Part shown: positions 8,578 to 18,162 of the stretch, in pieces
How the letters are laid out: every line of letters starts with the position of its first letter
Numbering within the stretch: the stretch's first letter is position 1
NCBI GenBank assembly: GCA_031274295.1
Contig: JAISQI010000020.1
Coordinates: 1-50,452, forward strand
From: Holosporaceae bacterium
GTDB lineage: Bacteria > Pseudomonadota > Alphaproteobacteria > UBA3830
Direction of reading: 5' to 3'
DNA: 50,452 nucleotides
Translations under genes and position numbers: made by a program
Notes under the pieces: model-generated
The model's database searches: none
Seen by the model: only the letters and a program-made list of their open reading frames with translations
What the model was told of the DNA's origin: nothing

Positions 8578-10440
8578 ATGTGTAATAAAATTTCTGGATT
8601 TGAGTTAGCAAAGCGTAATGGCGCCAAAAAAGCAATTGCCATGATTATTGATGAAACAGCATTTGATCTTTCTAATTGTGTTGAAGAAACTGCTGACGTG
8701 GAATTTATCACGGAAGCCCACCCGATGGCACTTGAAATTATGAGGCATACAACATCGCACATCATGGCACAATCCCTAAAGGAAATATGGCCAAATGCTA
8801 AAATAGCCATTGGTCCGGTCATAAAAGATGGATTTTACTACGATATCTCCTGTGATCACATTATAACTCCCGATGATTTCGATAAAATAGAGAAAAAAAT
8901 GAGAGAAATTATCAAGGCTGATTATCGAATTAAGCGAGAGATTCTATCAAAATCCGCTGCGATTGAATTATTTGCCGCCATGAATGAACCGTTCAAGGTG
9001 GAATTGATTCGTGATCTAGACGCGGAAGACGTAACTCTCTACTGGCATGAGGACAAATTTGTCGATTTATGCCGCGGCCCTCATTTGCCGAAAACTGGAT
9101 CAGCGTCTACTCATTTCAAGTTGATGAAAATAGCCGGAGCCTATTGGAGAGGAGATTCTAAGCGTGAAATGTTACAACGAATTTATGCTACATCGTGGTT
9201 TTCAAAAAAAGAACTCGATACTCATTTGCAAAATCTAGAGGAAGCTGAGAAAAGAGATCATCGAAAGATTGCAAAGGACATGGACCTTTTCCATATGCAG
9301 GACGAATCTCCAGGATGTGTGTTTTGGCATCCTAAAGGCTGGACCATATACAATGTTTTGAAGAATTACATGAGAAGATGCATTCGCAAAGATGGATATG
9401 TCGAAGTTTGCACGCCGCAGATGATCGATCGATCTCTTTGGGAAGCATCTGGTCACTGGGATAAATATCGTGAATATATGTTTATTGCGGAATCAGAAGA
9501 TAGGATTTTAGCTATTAAACCTATGAATTGTCCGGGAGCTGTCCAGATTTTCAAGCAAGGAACAAAAAGCTATCGCAATCTTCCACTTCGAATGGCAGAG
9601 TTTGGATGCTGCCACCGAAATGAACCCTCCGGAGCGCTTTATGGAGTAATGAGAGTTCGCGGATTTACCCAGGACGACGCGCATATTTTCTGCACCCCCA
9701 ATCAAATCAATTCGGAAACTAAAAAATTCTGTCTGCTATTGGCGAAAGTGTATAAAGATTTGGGATTTGAATCCTTCAGTGTAAAATTCTCGGATCGTCC
9801 GGAAAAAAGAACAGGATCCGACGAAATATGGGACCTTTCCGAAGACCTTCTAAAAAAAGCGACTTCGGACGCCGGATTAACGTTTACAATCAATAAAGGA
9901 GAAGGCGCTTTCTACGGCCCAAAACTGGAATTCGTGTTAAATGATAAATTAGGACGAGAATGGCAGTGCGGAACTTTGCAAGTTGATTTTCAATTGCCGG
10001 AAAAATTAGGAGCCACCTACATAGGAGAAGATGGTCAAAAGCACCCACCGATTATGCTACATAGAGCTGTTTTAGGCTCTCTAGAAAGATTTATTGGAAT
10101 TCTACTGGAGCACTATGCCGGTAAGCTTCCTCTTTGGTTAAGTCCTGTTCAGTTGGTATTAGCCACCATCACCAATGATCTCGACGATTACGCCAAGGAA
10201 ATTTTTCAGACATTCGATAAAAACGGCATAAGAGCAGAACTCGATCTGCGCCCCGAAAAAATTTCCTACAAAATAAGAAATTGCATCATGGAAAAAATTC
10301 CCATTATCGCCATAATAGGCGCAGAAGAAGCGCAAAAGCGTTGTTTAACTCTGAGATATTTGGACGGAGAGCAGGAAACATTATCCATCAACGAAGCATT
10401 GACGAAAATCAATGACTTATGCCGTCTTCCTGAGGTGTAA
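8578..10440 (+). CDS. thrS: Threonyl-tRNA synthetase with clipped TGS domain
   Basis: Charges tRNA-Thr with threonine. The editing domain is intact, with HTTSH in EIMRHTTSHIM and the CRGPHLP loop. The class II core keeps the zinc ligands: Cys in MNCPG, His in TQDDAHIFC and His in PIMLHRAVLGS. The anticodon-binding domain ends the protein. The ATG at 8578 has GAG seven bases upstream; TTG at 8566 and 8557 are alternatives, and a stop lies at 8545. Even the longest form lacks about 16 N-terminal residues of the TGS domain, the first β-hairpin (the ITLPDGS region): homology begins at SGFELAKRNGAKKAIA. The stop is only 10 bases from the convergent ugpC-like stop. Confidence 0.96.
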   Translation: MCNKISGFELAKRNGAKKAIAMIIDETAFDLSNCVEETADVEFITEAHPMALEIMRHTTSHIMAQSLKEIWPNAKIAIGPVIKDGFYYDISCDHIITPDDFDKIEKKMREIIKADYRIKREILSKSAAIELFAAMNEPFKVELIRDLDAEDVTLYWHEDKFVDLCRGPHLPKTGSASTHFKLMKIAGAYWRGDSKREMLQRIYATSWFSKKELDTHLQNLEEAEKRDHRKIAKDMDLFHMQDESPGCVFWHPKGWTIYNVLKNYMRRCIRKDGYVEVCTPQMIDRSLWEASGHWDKYREYMFIAESEDRILAIKPMNCPGAVQIFKQGTKSYRNLPLRMAEFGCCHRNEPSGALYGVMRVRGFTQDDAHIFCTPNQINSETKKFCLLLAKVYKDLGFESFSVKFSDRPEKRTGSDEIWDLSEDLLKKATSDAGLTFTINKGEGAFYGPKLEFVLNDKLGREWQCGTLQVDFQLPEKLGATYIGEDGQKHPPIMLHRAVLGSLERFIGILLEHYAGKLPLWLSPVQLVLATITNDLDDYAKEIFQTFDKNGIRAELDLRPEKISYKIRNCIMEKIPIIAIIGAEEAQKRCLTLRYLDGEQETLSINEALTKINDLCRLPEV

Positions 10441-10450
10441 TTTTTTTAAT

Positions 10451-11596
10451 TTAGGAAATTGTTTTTTGGGTCGCATCTGAAGAGAGATTTTCATCGACGC
10501 CCTGGATAGTGTTTTCGTTTTCATCGAATAGATAGCAGTTATCAACGCTAAAACCCAACTTAATATTGCTGCCAACGCGCTCGGTAATATTTTTTTTAGA
10601 TTTTATGGTAAGAGGAAGCCCATCTTTTAGGCATACGTGTATAAATCCTTCTCCGCCGAGATTTTCAGATAAAGAAATAGTTCCATCCAATTTATTACCC
10701 CAAAAAAGCACCTCGTTTTTTAAAATCTCAATATCTTCAGGCCGTATTCCAAAATAGTATTTTTTATTCACATCATATTCTACGTCATTTCTTGTTCGTA
10801 ATGATATCTGCGTTCCCGTTTGTAATTTAAATACGGATAACTTCCCCTCATTACCCATAAAAGAAACTTGAAAAATATTCATTTCGCTAGATCCTATAAA
10901 CTTGGCCACAAAAGTATTTACCGGAGAATTATACAATTTCTGGGGAGAACCGACTTGTTCCACCGAACCGTCTCTCATGACGACTATTTTATCCGCCAGA
11001 GTAACCGCTTCTGCCTGATCATGGGTAACATATATCATGGTGGTGTTCAATTGCGCCTTTAATTTTGCAAGCTCATATCTCATTTGACATCGTAGAGCGC
11101 AGTCTAAATTCGACAACGGCTCATCAAATAGAAAGGCATACGGATTTCTTACTATTGCCCTCCCAATGGCAACACGTTGTCTCTGTCCTCCAGAAAGTTC
11201 TTTGGGTTTTCTGTGCAAAAGGTGATCGATTTTTAAAATTTTTGCAGCATTCATAACGCGTTCTTCGATTTCATCTTTTCTCAATTTCCGCACCTGCAAA
11301 GCAAATGCCATGTTTTCGAAAACGGTCATATGAGGATATAGCGCATAGGACTGAAATACCATAGCAATTCCTCTGCTGGCCGGAGGAATATCATTTACGT
11401 ATTTATCTCCAATGAAAACTTCTCCAGAATCCACATCCTCTAATCCACAAATGATTCTCAATATTGTTGATTTGCCACAGCCTGATGGTCCAACAAGCAC
11501 GGTGCATTCACCATCCTCCATAGTTAGACTTACATTTTTTATAACCTGACTATCTTTAAAACATTTGCTAACATTTTTTAAAATTATAGATGCCAT
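10451..11596 (-). CDS. ugpC: ABC transporter ATPase, UgpC/MalK type
   Basis: 381 residues. ATPase domain: Walker A GPSGCGKST (about 36-44), Q-loop VFQSYALYPHMTVFENM, signature LSGGQRQR, Walker B YAFLFDEPLSNLD, and switch His in YVTHDQAEA. The C-terminal ~140 residues form the MalK-type OB/TOBE region (FGIRPEDIEIL). This subclass energises uptake of sugars, glycerol-3-phosphate or similar solutes. No permease or binding-protein gene is nearby, so the substrate cannot be inferred; the specific symbol is by similarity only. It begins 11 bases after the gyrA stop and appears to be the last gene of the long minus-strand run. Confidence 0.85.
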   Translation of the reverse strand: MASIILKNVSKCFKDSQVIKNVSLTMEDGECTVLVGPSGCGKSTILRIICGLEDVDSGEVFIGDKYVNDIPPASRGIAMVFQSYALYPHMTVFENMAFALQVRKLRKDEIEERVMNAAKILKIDHLLHRKPKELSGGQRQRVAIGRAIVRNPYAFLFDEPLSNLDCALRCQMRYELAKLKAQLNTTMIYVTHDQAEAVTLADKIVVMRDGSVEQVGSPQKLYNSPVNTFVAKFIGSSEMNIFQVSFMGNEGKLSVFKLQTGTQISLRTRNDVEYDVNKKYYFGIRPEDIEILKNEVLFWGNKLDGTISLSENLGGEGFIHVCLKDGLPLTIKSKKNITERVGSNIKLGFSVDNCYLFDENENTIQGVDENLSSDATQKTIS

Positions 11597-11607
11597 TTTT
11601 ACTCGCC

Positions 11608-14250
11608 CTAATCACTATCAACCAATCTAGCGGCGGATACGACTTTTTCGCCCCTATCTACTCGGAACAGTATAACTCCCTGCGTTGCTCTTCCCGTAAT
11701 CCGAACACTATTAATCGGGCAACGAATGAGCTTACCGCTATTAGTAACCAACATTACATCATCCGTTTCCTCAACCGGAAAGACTGCCACAACCTTTCCA
11801 TTTTTAGAATTCATTTCGATATTCTTGACGCCCTGTGTTCCACGGCTGCAGGTTCTATATTCAAAAGAAGAAGTTCTCTTGGCAAACCCGTTTTCCGTGA
11901 TGGTGAGAAGTACCTGCTCGACCTTTTTCATTTCCTCATACTTTGCCGGAACCACCATCATTTGATCCTGGACAATTTCTTCGCTACTTCTTTTGAACCA
12001 ATTAGAGTATTTTAAATATTCTTCACGCTCTTGAGCGTTCGACGTTCCATTATTGATGACGGCCATCGATATAACTTCATCATCCCCTATCAGTTTTATC
12101 GCGCGCACTCCTGTTGACGATCTACTATTGAAAACTCGCAGATCACTCACTGGAAATCTAACACACTTTCCCAATTTCGATGAGATTAATATGTCAGTGT
12201 TTTCTTTACATAGAGCAACTGCGATTAACTTCTCATGCGATTCCAGCTTCATCGCAATTTTTCCATTGGATCTTATATCTATGAAATCCGTCAATTTGTT
12301 TCTTCTTATGCTTCCGTGAGAAGTTGCAAACACTATGTCATAGGAGTCCCATGTGGATTCGTCATCCGGTAGAGCAAGAACGGTGGACAAAGCTTCGTCG
12401 GCTTTTATGGGGAACAGATTCACCAGGGCCTTTCCTTTTGATTGCGAAGAAGAGAGCGGAAGCTTGTAGACCTTCATTTGATAAACAATACCAGCAGTTG
12501 AGAAAAATAAAACTGGGGTATGAGTACTGGCTACAAAAAGATCATGCACGAAATCTTCATCTTTCGTGGTCATGCCCATTTTTCCTTTTCCACCTCGTTT
12601 TTGTGCGCGATAAGTGCTGAGCGGAACTCTTTTAATATATCCGCTATGACTTATGGTAACGACCATCTCTTCTTTCTGGATAAAATCTTCATCTTCTAGA
12701 TTGGTTTCACTCTCTTCTATCAAGGTTTTACGTGCAGTTGCGAATTCTTCTTTTATTTTTATTAACTCATCCCGAATAATCTGCAGAACCTTGTCTTTCG
12801 ATCCCAGTATATCCAAAAGATCCTTTATTTTTTTCGCCAGTTGATTTAATTCGTCGGAAATCTTCGTTCTTTCAAGTCCCGTTAGTCTGTGCAACTTTAA
12901 ATCCAGAATTGCCTGAGTCTGAACGTCCGTCAATCGACATTTTCCATTGGAGTAGATACTATTCGGATCATTTACCAATTGAATAAGCGGTTCGATATGC
13001 ATCGCTGACCAATCTATCTCCATAAGAACCTTCTTGGCGGAGGCCGGATCGTCGCTATCCTTAATAATTTTGATCACTTCATCAATATTGGCAACCGCTA
13101 TGGCGAGGCCGATCAACACATGGGCCCGATCCCGCGTTTTATTCAATTCGAAGCGCGTTCGACGAACTACAATTTCATTGCGAAATTCAATGAAGGCATT
13201 CAAAATCTCCATCAGATTCATCAGCTTGGGACGACCATTATGCAGCGCCAGCATATTAATTCCAAAAGATGTTTGAAGCATTGTATTTTTGTATAATTGA
13301 TTCAAAATGATATCGGCATTCACATCTTTTTTTAGCTCGATCACAACGCGAACACCGTCTCGATCGGACTCATCGCGCAAATCGGCAATTCCCTCCAGGA
13401 CTTTTTCGTTGACTAGACTTGCAATTTTTTCGATTAATCTAGCTTTGTTAACTTGATATGGAACTTCCGTAACTACAATGGCTTGACGGTCCTTGCGTAC
13501 TTCCTCAATTTGCGTGCGTGAGCGTATTATTACGGAGCCACGTCCTGTCTTAAATGCCGAAAGGATTCCGCTGCGACCAATGATCGACCCGCCGGTAGGA
13601 AAATCAGGTCCCCTAATCACGGAAGCGATATTTTCTATGGTTGCATCTGGATTATCGATCAGCATGACACAGGCATCTATCACCTCGCCTAAATTATGGG
13701 TTGGAATATTGGTCGCCATGCCCACGGCGATTCCACCAGCTCCATTGATCAACAGATTGGGAAAGCGAGCCGGAAGTAATACTGGCTCCTGCAGAGATTC
13801 ATCATAGTTGGGTTGAAAATCCACAGTATCACAATAAAGATCTTCCGTCAGCGAATGCGCAATTTTGGAAAGTCTCGCCTCCGTGTAGCGCATGGCGGCA
13901 GCGGAATCTCCATCCATCGATCCAAAATTTCCCTGGCCATTAATCAAAACATCCCGCATGGAAAACGGTTGGGCCATACGAACCATTGATTCATAAATCG
14001 CAGAATCTCCGTGAGGATGATACTTTCCAATGACGTCACCGACTATACGCGCTGATTTGCGAAACGGTTTGTTATAATCGTATCCACATTCCGTCATGCT
14101 GTATATGATTCGTCTGTGGACCGGCTTTAGACCATCTCTTACATCCGGAAGAGCTCTTGATATTATGACGCTCATAGCATAGTCCAAATATGATCGCTTC
14201 ATTTCTTCTTCAAGCGATACAGGAACTATTCCTTCAATTTCGATTGTCAC
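11608..14250 (-). CDS. gyrA: DNA gyrase subunit A
   Basis: DNA-cleaving subunit of gyrase. The catalytic tyrosine is Tyr122 in [13 protein letters not shown]. The quinolone region reads [19 protein letters not shown], with Ser83 and Glu87 (E. coli has Asp87). The gyrase-specific box [10 protein letters not shown] marks the C-terminal pinwheel and separates it from ParC. 880 residues is normal. The start is GTG with GGAG seven bases upstream. ssb lies 39 bases upstream and the ugpC-like gene follows, so gyrA is probably expressed from the ssb promoter or from further upstream. Confidence 0.98.
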   Translation of the reverse strand: MTIEIEGIVPVSLEEEMKRSYLDYAMSVIISRALPDVRDGLKPVHRRIIYSMTECGYDYNKPFRKSARIVGDVIGKYHPHGDSAIYESMVRMAQPFSMRDVLINGQGNFGSMDGDSAAAMRYTEARLSKIAHSLTEDLYCDTVDFQPNYDESLQEPVLLPARFPNLLINGAGGIAVGMATNIPTHNLGEVIDACVMLIDNPDATIENIASVIRGPDFPTGGSIIGRSGILSAFKTGRGSVIIRSRTQIEEVRKDRQAIVVTEVPYQVNKARLIEKIASLVNEKVLEGIADLRDESDRDGVRVVIELKKDVNADIILNQLYKNTMLQTSFGINMLALHNGRPKLMNLMEILNAFIEFRNEIVVRRTRFELNKTRDRAHVLIGLAIAVANIDEVIKIIKDSDDPASAKKVLMEIDWSAMHIEPLIQLVNDPNSIYSNGKCRLTDVQTQAILDLKLHRLTGLERTKISDELNQLAKKIKDLLDILGSKDKVLQIIRDELIKIKEEFATARKTLIEESETNLEDEDFIQKEEMVVTISHSGYIKRVPLSTYRAQKRGGKGKMGMTTKDEDFVHDLFVASTHTPVLFFSTAGIVYQMKVYKLPLSSSQSKGKALVNLFPIKADEALSTVLALPDDESTWDSYDIVFATSHGSIRRNKLTDFIDIRSNGKIAMKLESHEKLIAVALCKENTDILISSKLGKCVRFPVSDLRVFNSRSSTGVRAIKLIGDDEVISMAVINNGTSNAQEREEYLKYSNWFKRSSEEIVQDQMMVVPAKYEEMKKVEQVLLTITENGFAKRTSSFEYRTCSRGTQGVKNIEMNSKNGKVVAVFPVEETDDVMLVTNSGKLIRCPINSVRITGRATQGVILFRVDRGEKVVSAARLVDSD

Positions 14251-14289
14251 AAAAAGTCTCCGCTATTTATTAGGATTAGCGCTTCAGTA

Positions 14290-14724
14290 TTAGAACGGGA
14301 TATCGTCATCGATTCTAGCTGGCTCTGATCTATCATCCACTGGTGTTGTATCCGCCGAAGATGAGCCCTCCGAACGGGAATCTAATAAAGTCAGCTCTCC
14401 ACGAAATTTCGAAAGAACCACTTCCGTTGAATATCTATCATTGCCACTTTGATCTTGCCATTTTCTGGTTTGCAATTGACCTTCGACGTATATCTTTGAT
14501 CCCTTATGTAGATATTTTTCACATATATCCGCTAGATTCGGATTAAATATCACCACTCTGTGCCATTCGGTTTTGTCTTTTCTTTCTCCGGATACTTTGT
14601 CCTTCCAATATTCAGACGTCGCAACTGAAAAAGAAGCGACCTTCGAACCATCCTGCGTTGATCTAATTTCGGGATCCTTCCCAAGATTTCCAACTAGAAT
14701 AACTTTATTAATGCTACCTGCCAT
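14290..14724 (-). CDS. ssb: Single-stranded DNA-binding protein
   Basis: Coats single-stranded DNA and recruits repair and replication proteins through its tail. The OB fold starts [20 protein letters not shown], includes [10 protein letters not shown] and [10 protein letters not shown], and ends at the acidic tip DDDIPF. The start at 14724 is preferred over the 38-codon-longer frame. It restores the family's N-terminus and has AGGTGG eight bases upstream. The extra codons would also cover the promoter and a DNA direct repeat. The result is 144 residues. Confidence 0.96.
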   Translation of the reverse strand: MAGSINKVILVGNLGKDPEIRSTQDGSKVASFSVATSEYWKDKVSGERKDKTEWHRVVIFNPNLADICEKYLHKGSKIYVEGQLQTRKWQDQSGNDRYSTEVVLSKFRGELTLLDSRSEGSSSADTTPVDDRSEPARIDDDIPF

Positions 14725-14752
14725 ATGAAATTCCACCTGTTTAATTACCTCG

Positions 14753-14781
14753 AGTTTACCCGTTTGCGAGGAATTTTTCAA
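14753..14781 (-). promoter_or_regulatory. Promoter of ssb (and gyrA)
   Basis: On the minus strand TTGAAA (14776-14781), exactly 17 bases, then TAAACT (14753-14758). The predicted start near 14746 gives a 22-base leader to the chosen ssb ATG. Confidence 0.55.
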
Positions 14782-14792
14782 TAAGTATTTAG

Positions 14793-14829
14793 TTTTATTC
14801 AGCTGCCTGTGCGCCTTTTTATTCAGCTG
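14793..14829 (-). repeat. 13-bp tandem direct repeat upstream of the ssb promoter (candidate activator/operator sites)
   Basis: CAGCTGAATAAAA occurs twice on the minus strand (14793-14805 and 14817-14829) with a 24-bp period. It lies between the tamB stop and the ssb -35 element. Relative to the inferred start site the copies lie at about -47 to -83. No alphaproteobacterial LexA box (GTTC-N7-GTTC) is visible here. Confidence 0.5.
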
Positions 14830-14853
14830 TACGCTCAATTTAGCGACTCTAGA

Positions 14854-17800
14854 CTAGTATCTATATTTCCAACTAATGCCGGCTTCTCCGCTGGTATTAG
14901 CTTTTATAGAGATTCTCGGAGTGATAGCGAAATCTACGTCGAAGCTTGCTCCTTCGCTTTTTTTATTGACGCTTATGTAGACGTTATCATGAATGTATTT
15001 TCCAGCGCTTATATTTACGTTATTTCGAGCCGACGTATCCTGTGAATTCGAATACAGAGAACTAGATTCTCTATCTGAACTAGCAAATGAAATGTTATCA
15101 ATTACCCCCAGGTTTTGAAATGTGTTTAACACAGAAAAAACGTATCCGCCTCGATTAAGACTGGCGACTGCGTGAGCCAGCTGAGCCGCTTCACTAATCG
15201 TTAAATATTGAGATTCCTTCTCAAATAGCATTTTTGATAGAATAACGTCCTGCTTATAACTCGGCACGGAATGCAAATTCAAAGATACTGCCTTCTCGGG
15301 AGCGCTTTTTATATTTAGTTCGACACTCATATCTCTAAAATTTTTCTTACAAACGAATAACGCTCGTGGATCGAATGGAAATTCCCGAAGGAATATCACA
15401 TTTCCTTGGGTGAAATTCATTCGCTTTCCAAATAGATCCAGCTTCCCCCCATACAGCTTTAGCTCTCCAATTAAAGTTCCTTTATTCTGGTAAGAAGATA
15501 ATTGCAAGTCCCCCCTTAGATACATCTCAAAAATACTTCCAGCAAATTTTATACTCTCGCAGCGCAACAAAACATCGTATCTGAAAAAATAATTTTTATC
15601 CTGTTCTTTTTTATCCTTGCGGAGGTAAGTATCATTTTCTATTTGGAGATCTAGTCCTTTTAAAAGGTCATCTGAAGCGAAATTATGTATCTCGCATTTA
15701 GGAACGACAATGTCTCCTCTAATGATCATATCGTTAATTGAACCAGTCATGGATCCGTTCCCTTTTACTGTAATTTTTAAATCGTCTGAATCGAAAAGAG
15801 TGAAATTATCAAATTTTAGCTGGAGATTGGAGTCTATATCGGGGATTGTTCCCCTAAAGAATAATGCCCCATTTCCGGAAATCGTCGCTCTTTTCCCTTT
15901 ATAATCGACGAATTCAGCCCGTAACACATCAATATTTTTTCCATTTCCAACTAAAGAGATGGTGCCGTTTCTCAATAAAATATCACCTATGCCCAAGTAC
16001 ATTCTGTGCAACTGTACTTTTCCTGAAACGGCAGGGTTTTCAAAACTTCCGGTTATGCGTAAATCACAATTTAAATTGCCTCGCAAATCCAAATTATCTG
16101 GCAATTCCAGCGACTTTTCAAGACTAGCATTGGCCATCATATGGCAATCCAGCGTATTGGCATGTAAGTTTCTTACCATGGATCCATCGCTTTTTAAATT
16201 AATCGGCAGAAATGTGAAAACATCTATGGAATCTTTATTATTCTTGAAATTCACGTCGATTTTTGCTCCTTTGCCGGAAAGGTTCAAATTGATCGCCAGT
16301 TTTTGCTTGTGAGCAAGCAAATTAGAGAGAAACAATGCCCCCTCTCCGGTAAAAATTCCATTTTCTTCTTTTAGCTTTATGGTCCCGTCTAATCGGCAAT
16401 CGGGAACATTACGGTTGAACAATTTCATAAACCTTTCGACCGAAAAGGTTTTAAAATCACAAATTGTTTCTTGGGATTGGATTTTTATTTTAGCTTCTCC
16501 GGACTTTCTTTTGTCCGCCAGAACGCAACGAACTTCTTGGGCGCTTGATTTCGTGTCCGCTACATATATCTCGAACTTAGTTTTATCCTGCGGAAATATA
16601 ATTTCGCAGTGTTTAAGAGATACTTTTTGAAAAAATTTTACAATTTCTCCAGAGGCTTTCAATCCGCCGCTACCGTTTACTTTGCCGAACAAATTAAAAT
16701 GTCCGTCTGATATTTTCAGGTTTGAATCACTAAGTTTTGCACCGAAAACATCCACATTTTGAGCCGTTATTTGGATGTCCTTTTCGTTTCCGAAAATTTT
16801 CAATGAATGAAATTCACAATTTTTCAGATTGAGTTTTGGGAATTCGCACTTTCCGCAAAAGACGCCGTTTTTGCGAGAGAAGCTACCGGAGCCTTGTCCC
16901 GAGATGGGAATGATTTTGTTCCAAAAATCCAGTTGATTGAAATCAAAATCAAAAGAACAATCGGGATTATCTGTAATGAAAAATGGTTTTGAAGATTTTA
17001 AAAATCCTTTAGCGCTTGTGAGATTGATTTTTTCCACCAAGATGCGATCTCCGAATTTTATATTTGCGGATATTTCGAAATTTTTGCCCGATAATTTTAA
17101 TTTTGATTGTTTTTCATCGTCGATTTCGCCAGTTAAATCCGAAAAATCCAAGCCAAAGATCTTTATCCAGCCGATATCGCCAACGATTTTTGTTTTATAG
17201 TTTTCGCTAACGCAATTCAAACGTCCCACTGGAGTTTCGAATTTTTTAAAAACAATATCCGCACGATACTGTAATCTTTCAACAAAATTAAAATCGACTT
17301 TCGCGTATCCGGTAATGTTTTTAAAGTTTTGAATAATATCCGAAGGCATAGAGTTGAAATGCGGCGACTGTTCCCAATTGATTTTTGCCTGAAGAACCGC
17401 GTTTCGCTTTGTCGGATATATATTTCCGGAACAACGACAGACAATGTTTCCATATTCGGCGGTGGCCGCATCAATTTTTATATCGGACATTAAATTTTTA
17501 CAGTTACCTTTGGCTATGATTTTCATTTGATCATTCAAAGCCATAAATTCGTACGTCGTCGTTTCTTTTTCCGGATTTTTAATTAGTAGATCGCCGTTCA
17601 TATTAAAAATATTTTTGAAAGATACGACTACCTCCGCGCATTTTTCATTTCTCCATTTGCAAACGGCATTTACTGTCTGTCCTCTGGCAATTTCACAATA
17701 CAAACAATCTTCGTCCTTTTCGGATCGGTAACTCAAGTTGATTCGCAGAGGTTTTTCTCCGATATCTAATGATCCTTTTTCGATTGTCAGGTCTTTTATA

Positions 17801-18162
17801 AAGAATCTCAGTTTGCGTACCAGTGCCAGTAGATTTATAAACGTTTTATCTTCGCCGGATTTTTCCATTGATTCTTTAAAAACAAAAGCGCCCACACTGA
17901 TGGATGATCTATCAAAAAAGCGTTTTCTATTAAGCGTTATGTCGTCGAAAATTAATTGTTTACCTCCGGAAGCAATGCGAATTTGTCTGATTTTTGTTAT
18001 TCGTCTGTCCAATCCATCGATAGTAAATACTATATTTTCAGTCCGAAAAATGATCGAAGCAAAAGTTAACAGCAATTTCCGCCCAGAATCGAAAAAAAAC
18101 ATTCCGCCAAAAATTACAATGGTCAGCAGTAACGTAAGTAATGTTTTCCTAAAGATTCTCAA
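14854..18162 (-). CDS. tamB: Translocation and assembly module protein TamB
   Basis: Large periplasm-spanning protein that works with TamA in outer-membrane protein insertion and envelope lipid traffic. 1102 residues. A single N-terminal anchor (about 8-30) is followed by a very long β-rich repetitive body (AsmA/TamB type). The conserved DUF490 C-terminus includes LYGGKLDLFGKRMNFTQGNV and DPRALFVCKK, and ends in the aromatic ISWKYRY. The start is TTG with AGG a few bases upstream; it overlaps the tamA stop as TTGA, so the two are translationally coupled. The adjacent tamA confirms the assignment. Confidence 0.93.
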   Translation of the reverse strand: MRIFRKTLLTLLLTIVIFGGMFFFDSGRKLLLTFASIIFRTENIVFTIDGLDRRITKIRQIRIASGGKQLIFDDITLNRKRFFDRSSISVGAFVFKESMEKSGEDKTFINLLALVRKLRFFIKDLTIEKGSLDIGEKPLRINLSYRSEKDEDCLYCEIARGQTVNAVCKWRNEKCAEVVVSFKNIFNMNGDLLIKNPEKETTTYEFMALNDQMKIIAKGNCKNLMSDIKIDAATAEYGNIVCRCSGNIYPTKRNAVLQAKINWEQSPHFNSMPSDIIQNFKNITGYAKVDFNFVERLQYRADIVFKKFETPVGRLNCVSENYKTKIVGDIGWIKIFGLDFSDLTGEIDDEKQSKLKLSGKNFEISANIKFGDRILVEKINLTSAKGFLKSSKPFFITDNPDCSFDFDFNQLDFWNKIIPISGQGSGSFSRKNGVFCGKCEFPKLNLKNCEFHSLKIFGNEKDIQITAQNVDVFGAKLSDSNLKISDGHFNLFGKVNGSGGLKASGEIVKFFQKVSLKHCEIIFPQDKTKFEIYVADTKSSAQEVRCVLADKRKSGEAKIKIQSQETICDFKTFSVERFMKLFNRNVPDCRLDGTIKLKEENGIFTGEGALFLSNLLAHKQKLAINLNLSGKGAKIDVNFKNNKDSIDVFTFLPINLKSDGSMVRNLHANTLDCHMMANASLEKSLELPDNLDLRGNLNCDLRITGSFENPAVSGKVQLHRMYLGIGDILLRNGTISLVGNGKNIDVLRAEFVDYKGKRATISGNGALFFRGTIPDIDSNLQLKFDNFTLFDSDDLKITVKGNGSMTGSINDMIIRGDIVVPKCEIHNFASDDLLKGLDLQIENDTYLRKDKKEQDKNYFFRYDVLLRCESIKFAGSIFEMYLRGDLQLSSYQNKGTLIGELKLYGGKLDLFGKRMNFTQGNVIFLREFPFDPRALFVCKKNFRDMSVELNIKSAPEKAVSLNLHSVPSYKQDVILSKMLFEKESQYLTISEAAQLAHAVASLNRGGYVFSVLNTFQNLGVIDNISFASSDRESSSLYSNSQDTSARNNVNISAGKYIHDNVYISVNKKSEGASFDVDFAITPRISIKANTSGEAGISWKYRY

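Noticed and set aside
12324-12620. 98-codon frame and other long plus-strand frames inside gyrA
   Set aside because: They are shadows of gyrA, whose protein is complete and conserved throughout.
14725-14838. Extra 38 N-terminal codons of ssb
   Set aside because: The canonical SSB start at 14724 has a good AGGTGG site, and the added codons coincide with the promoter and the DNA direct repeat.
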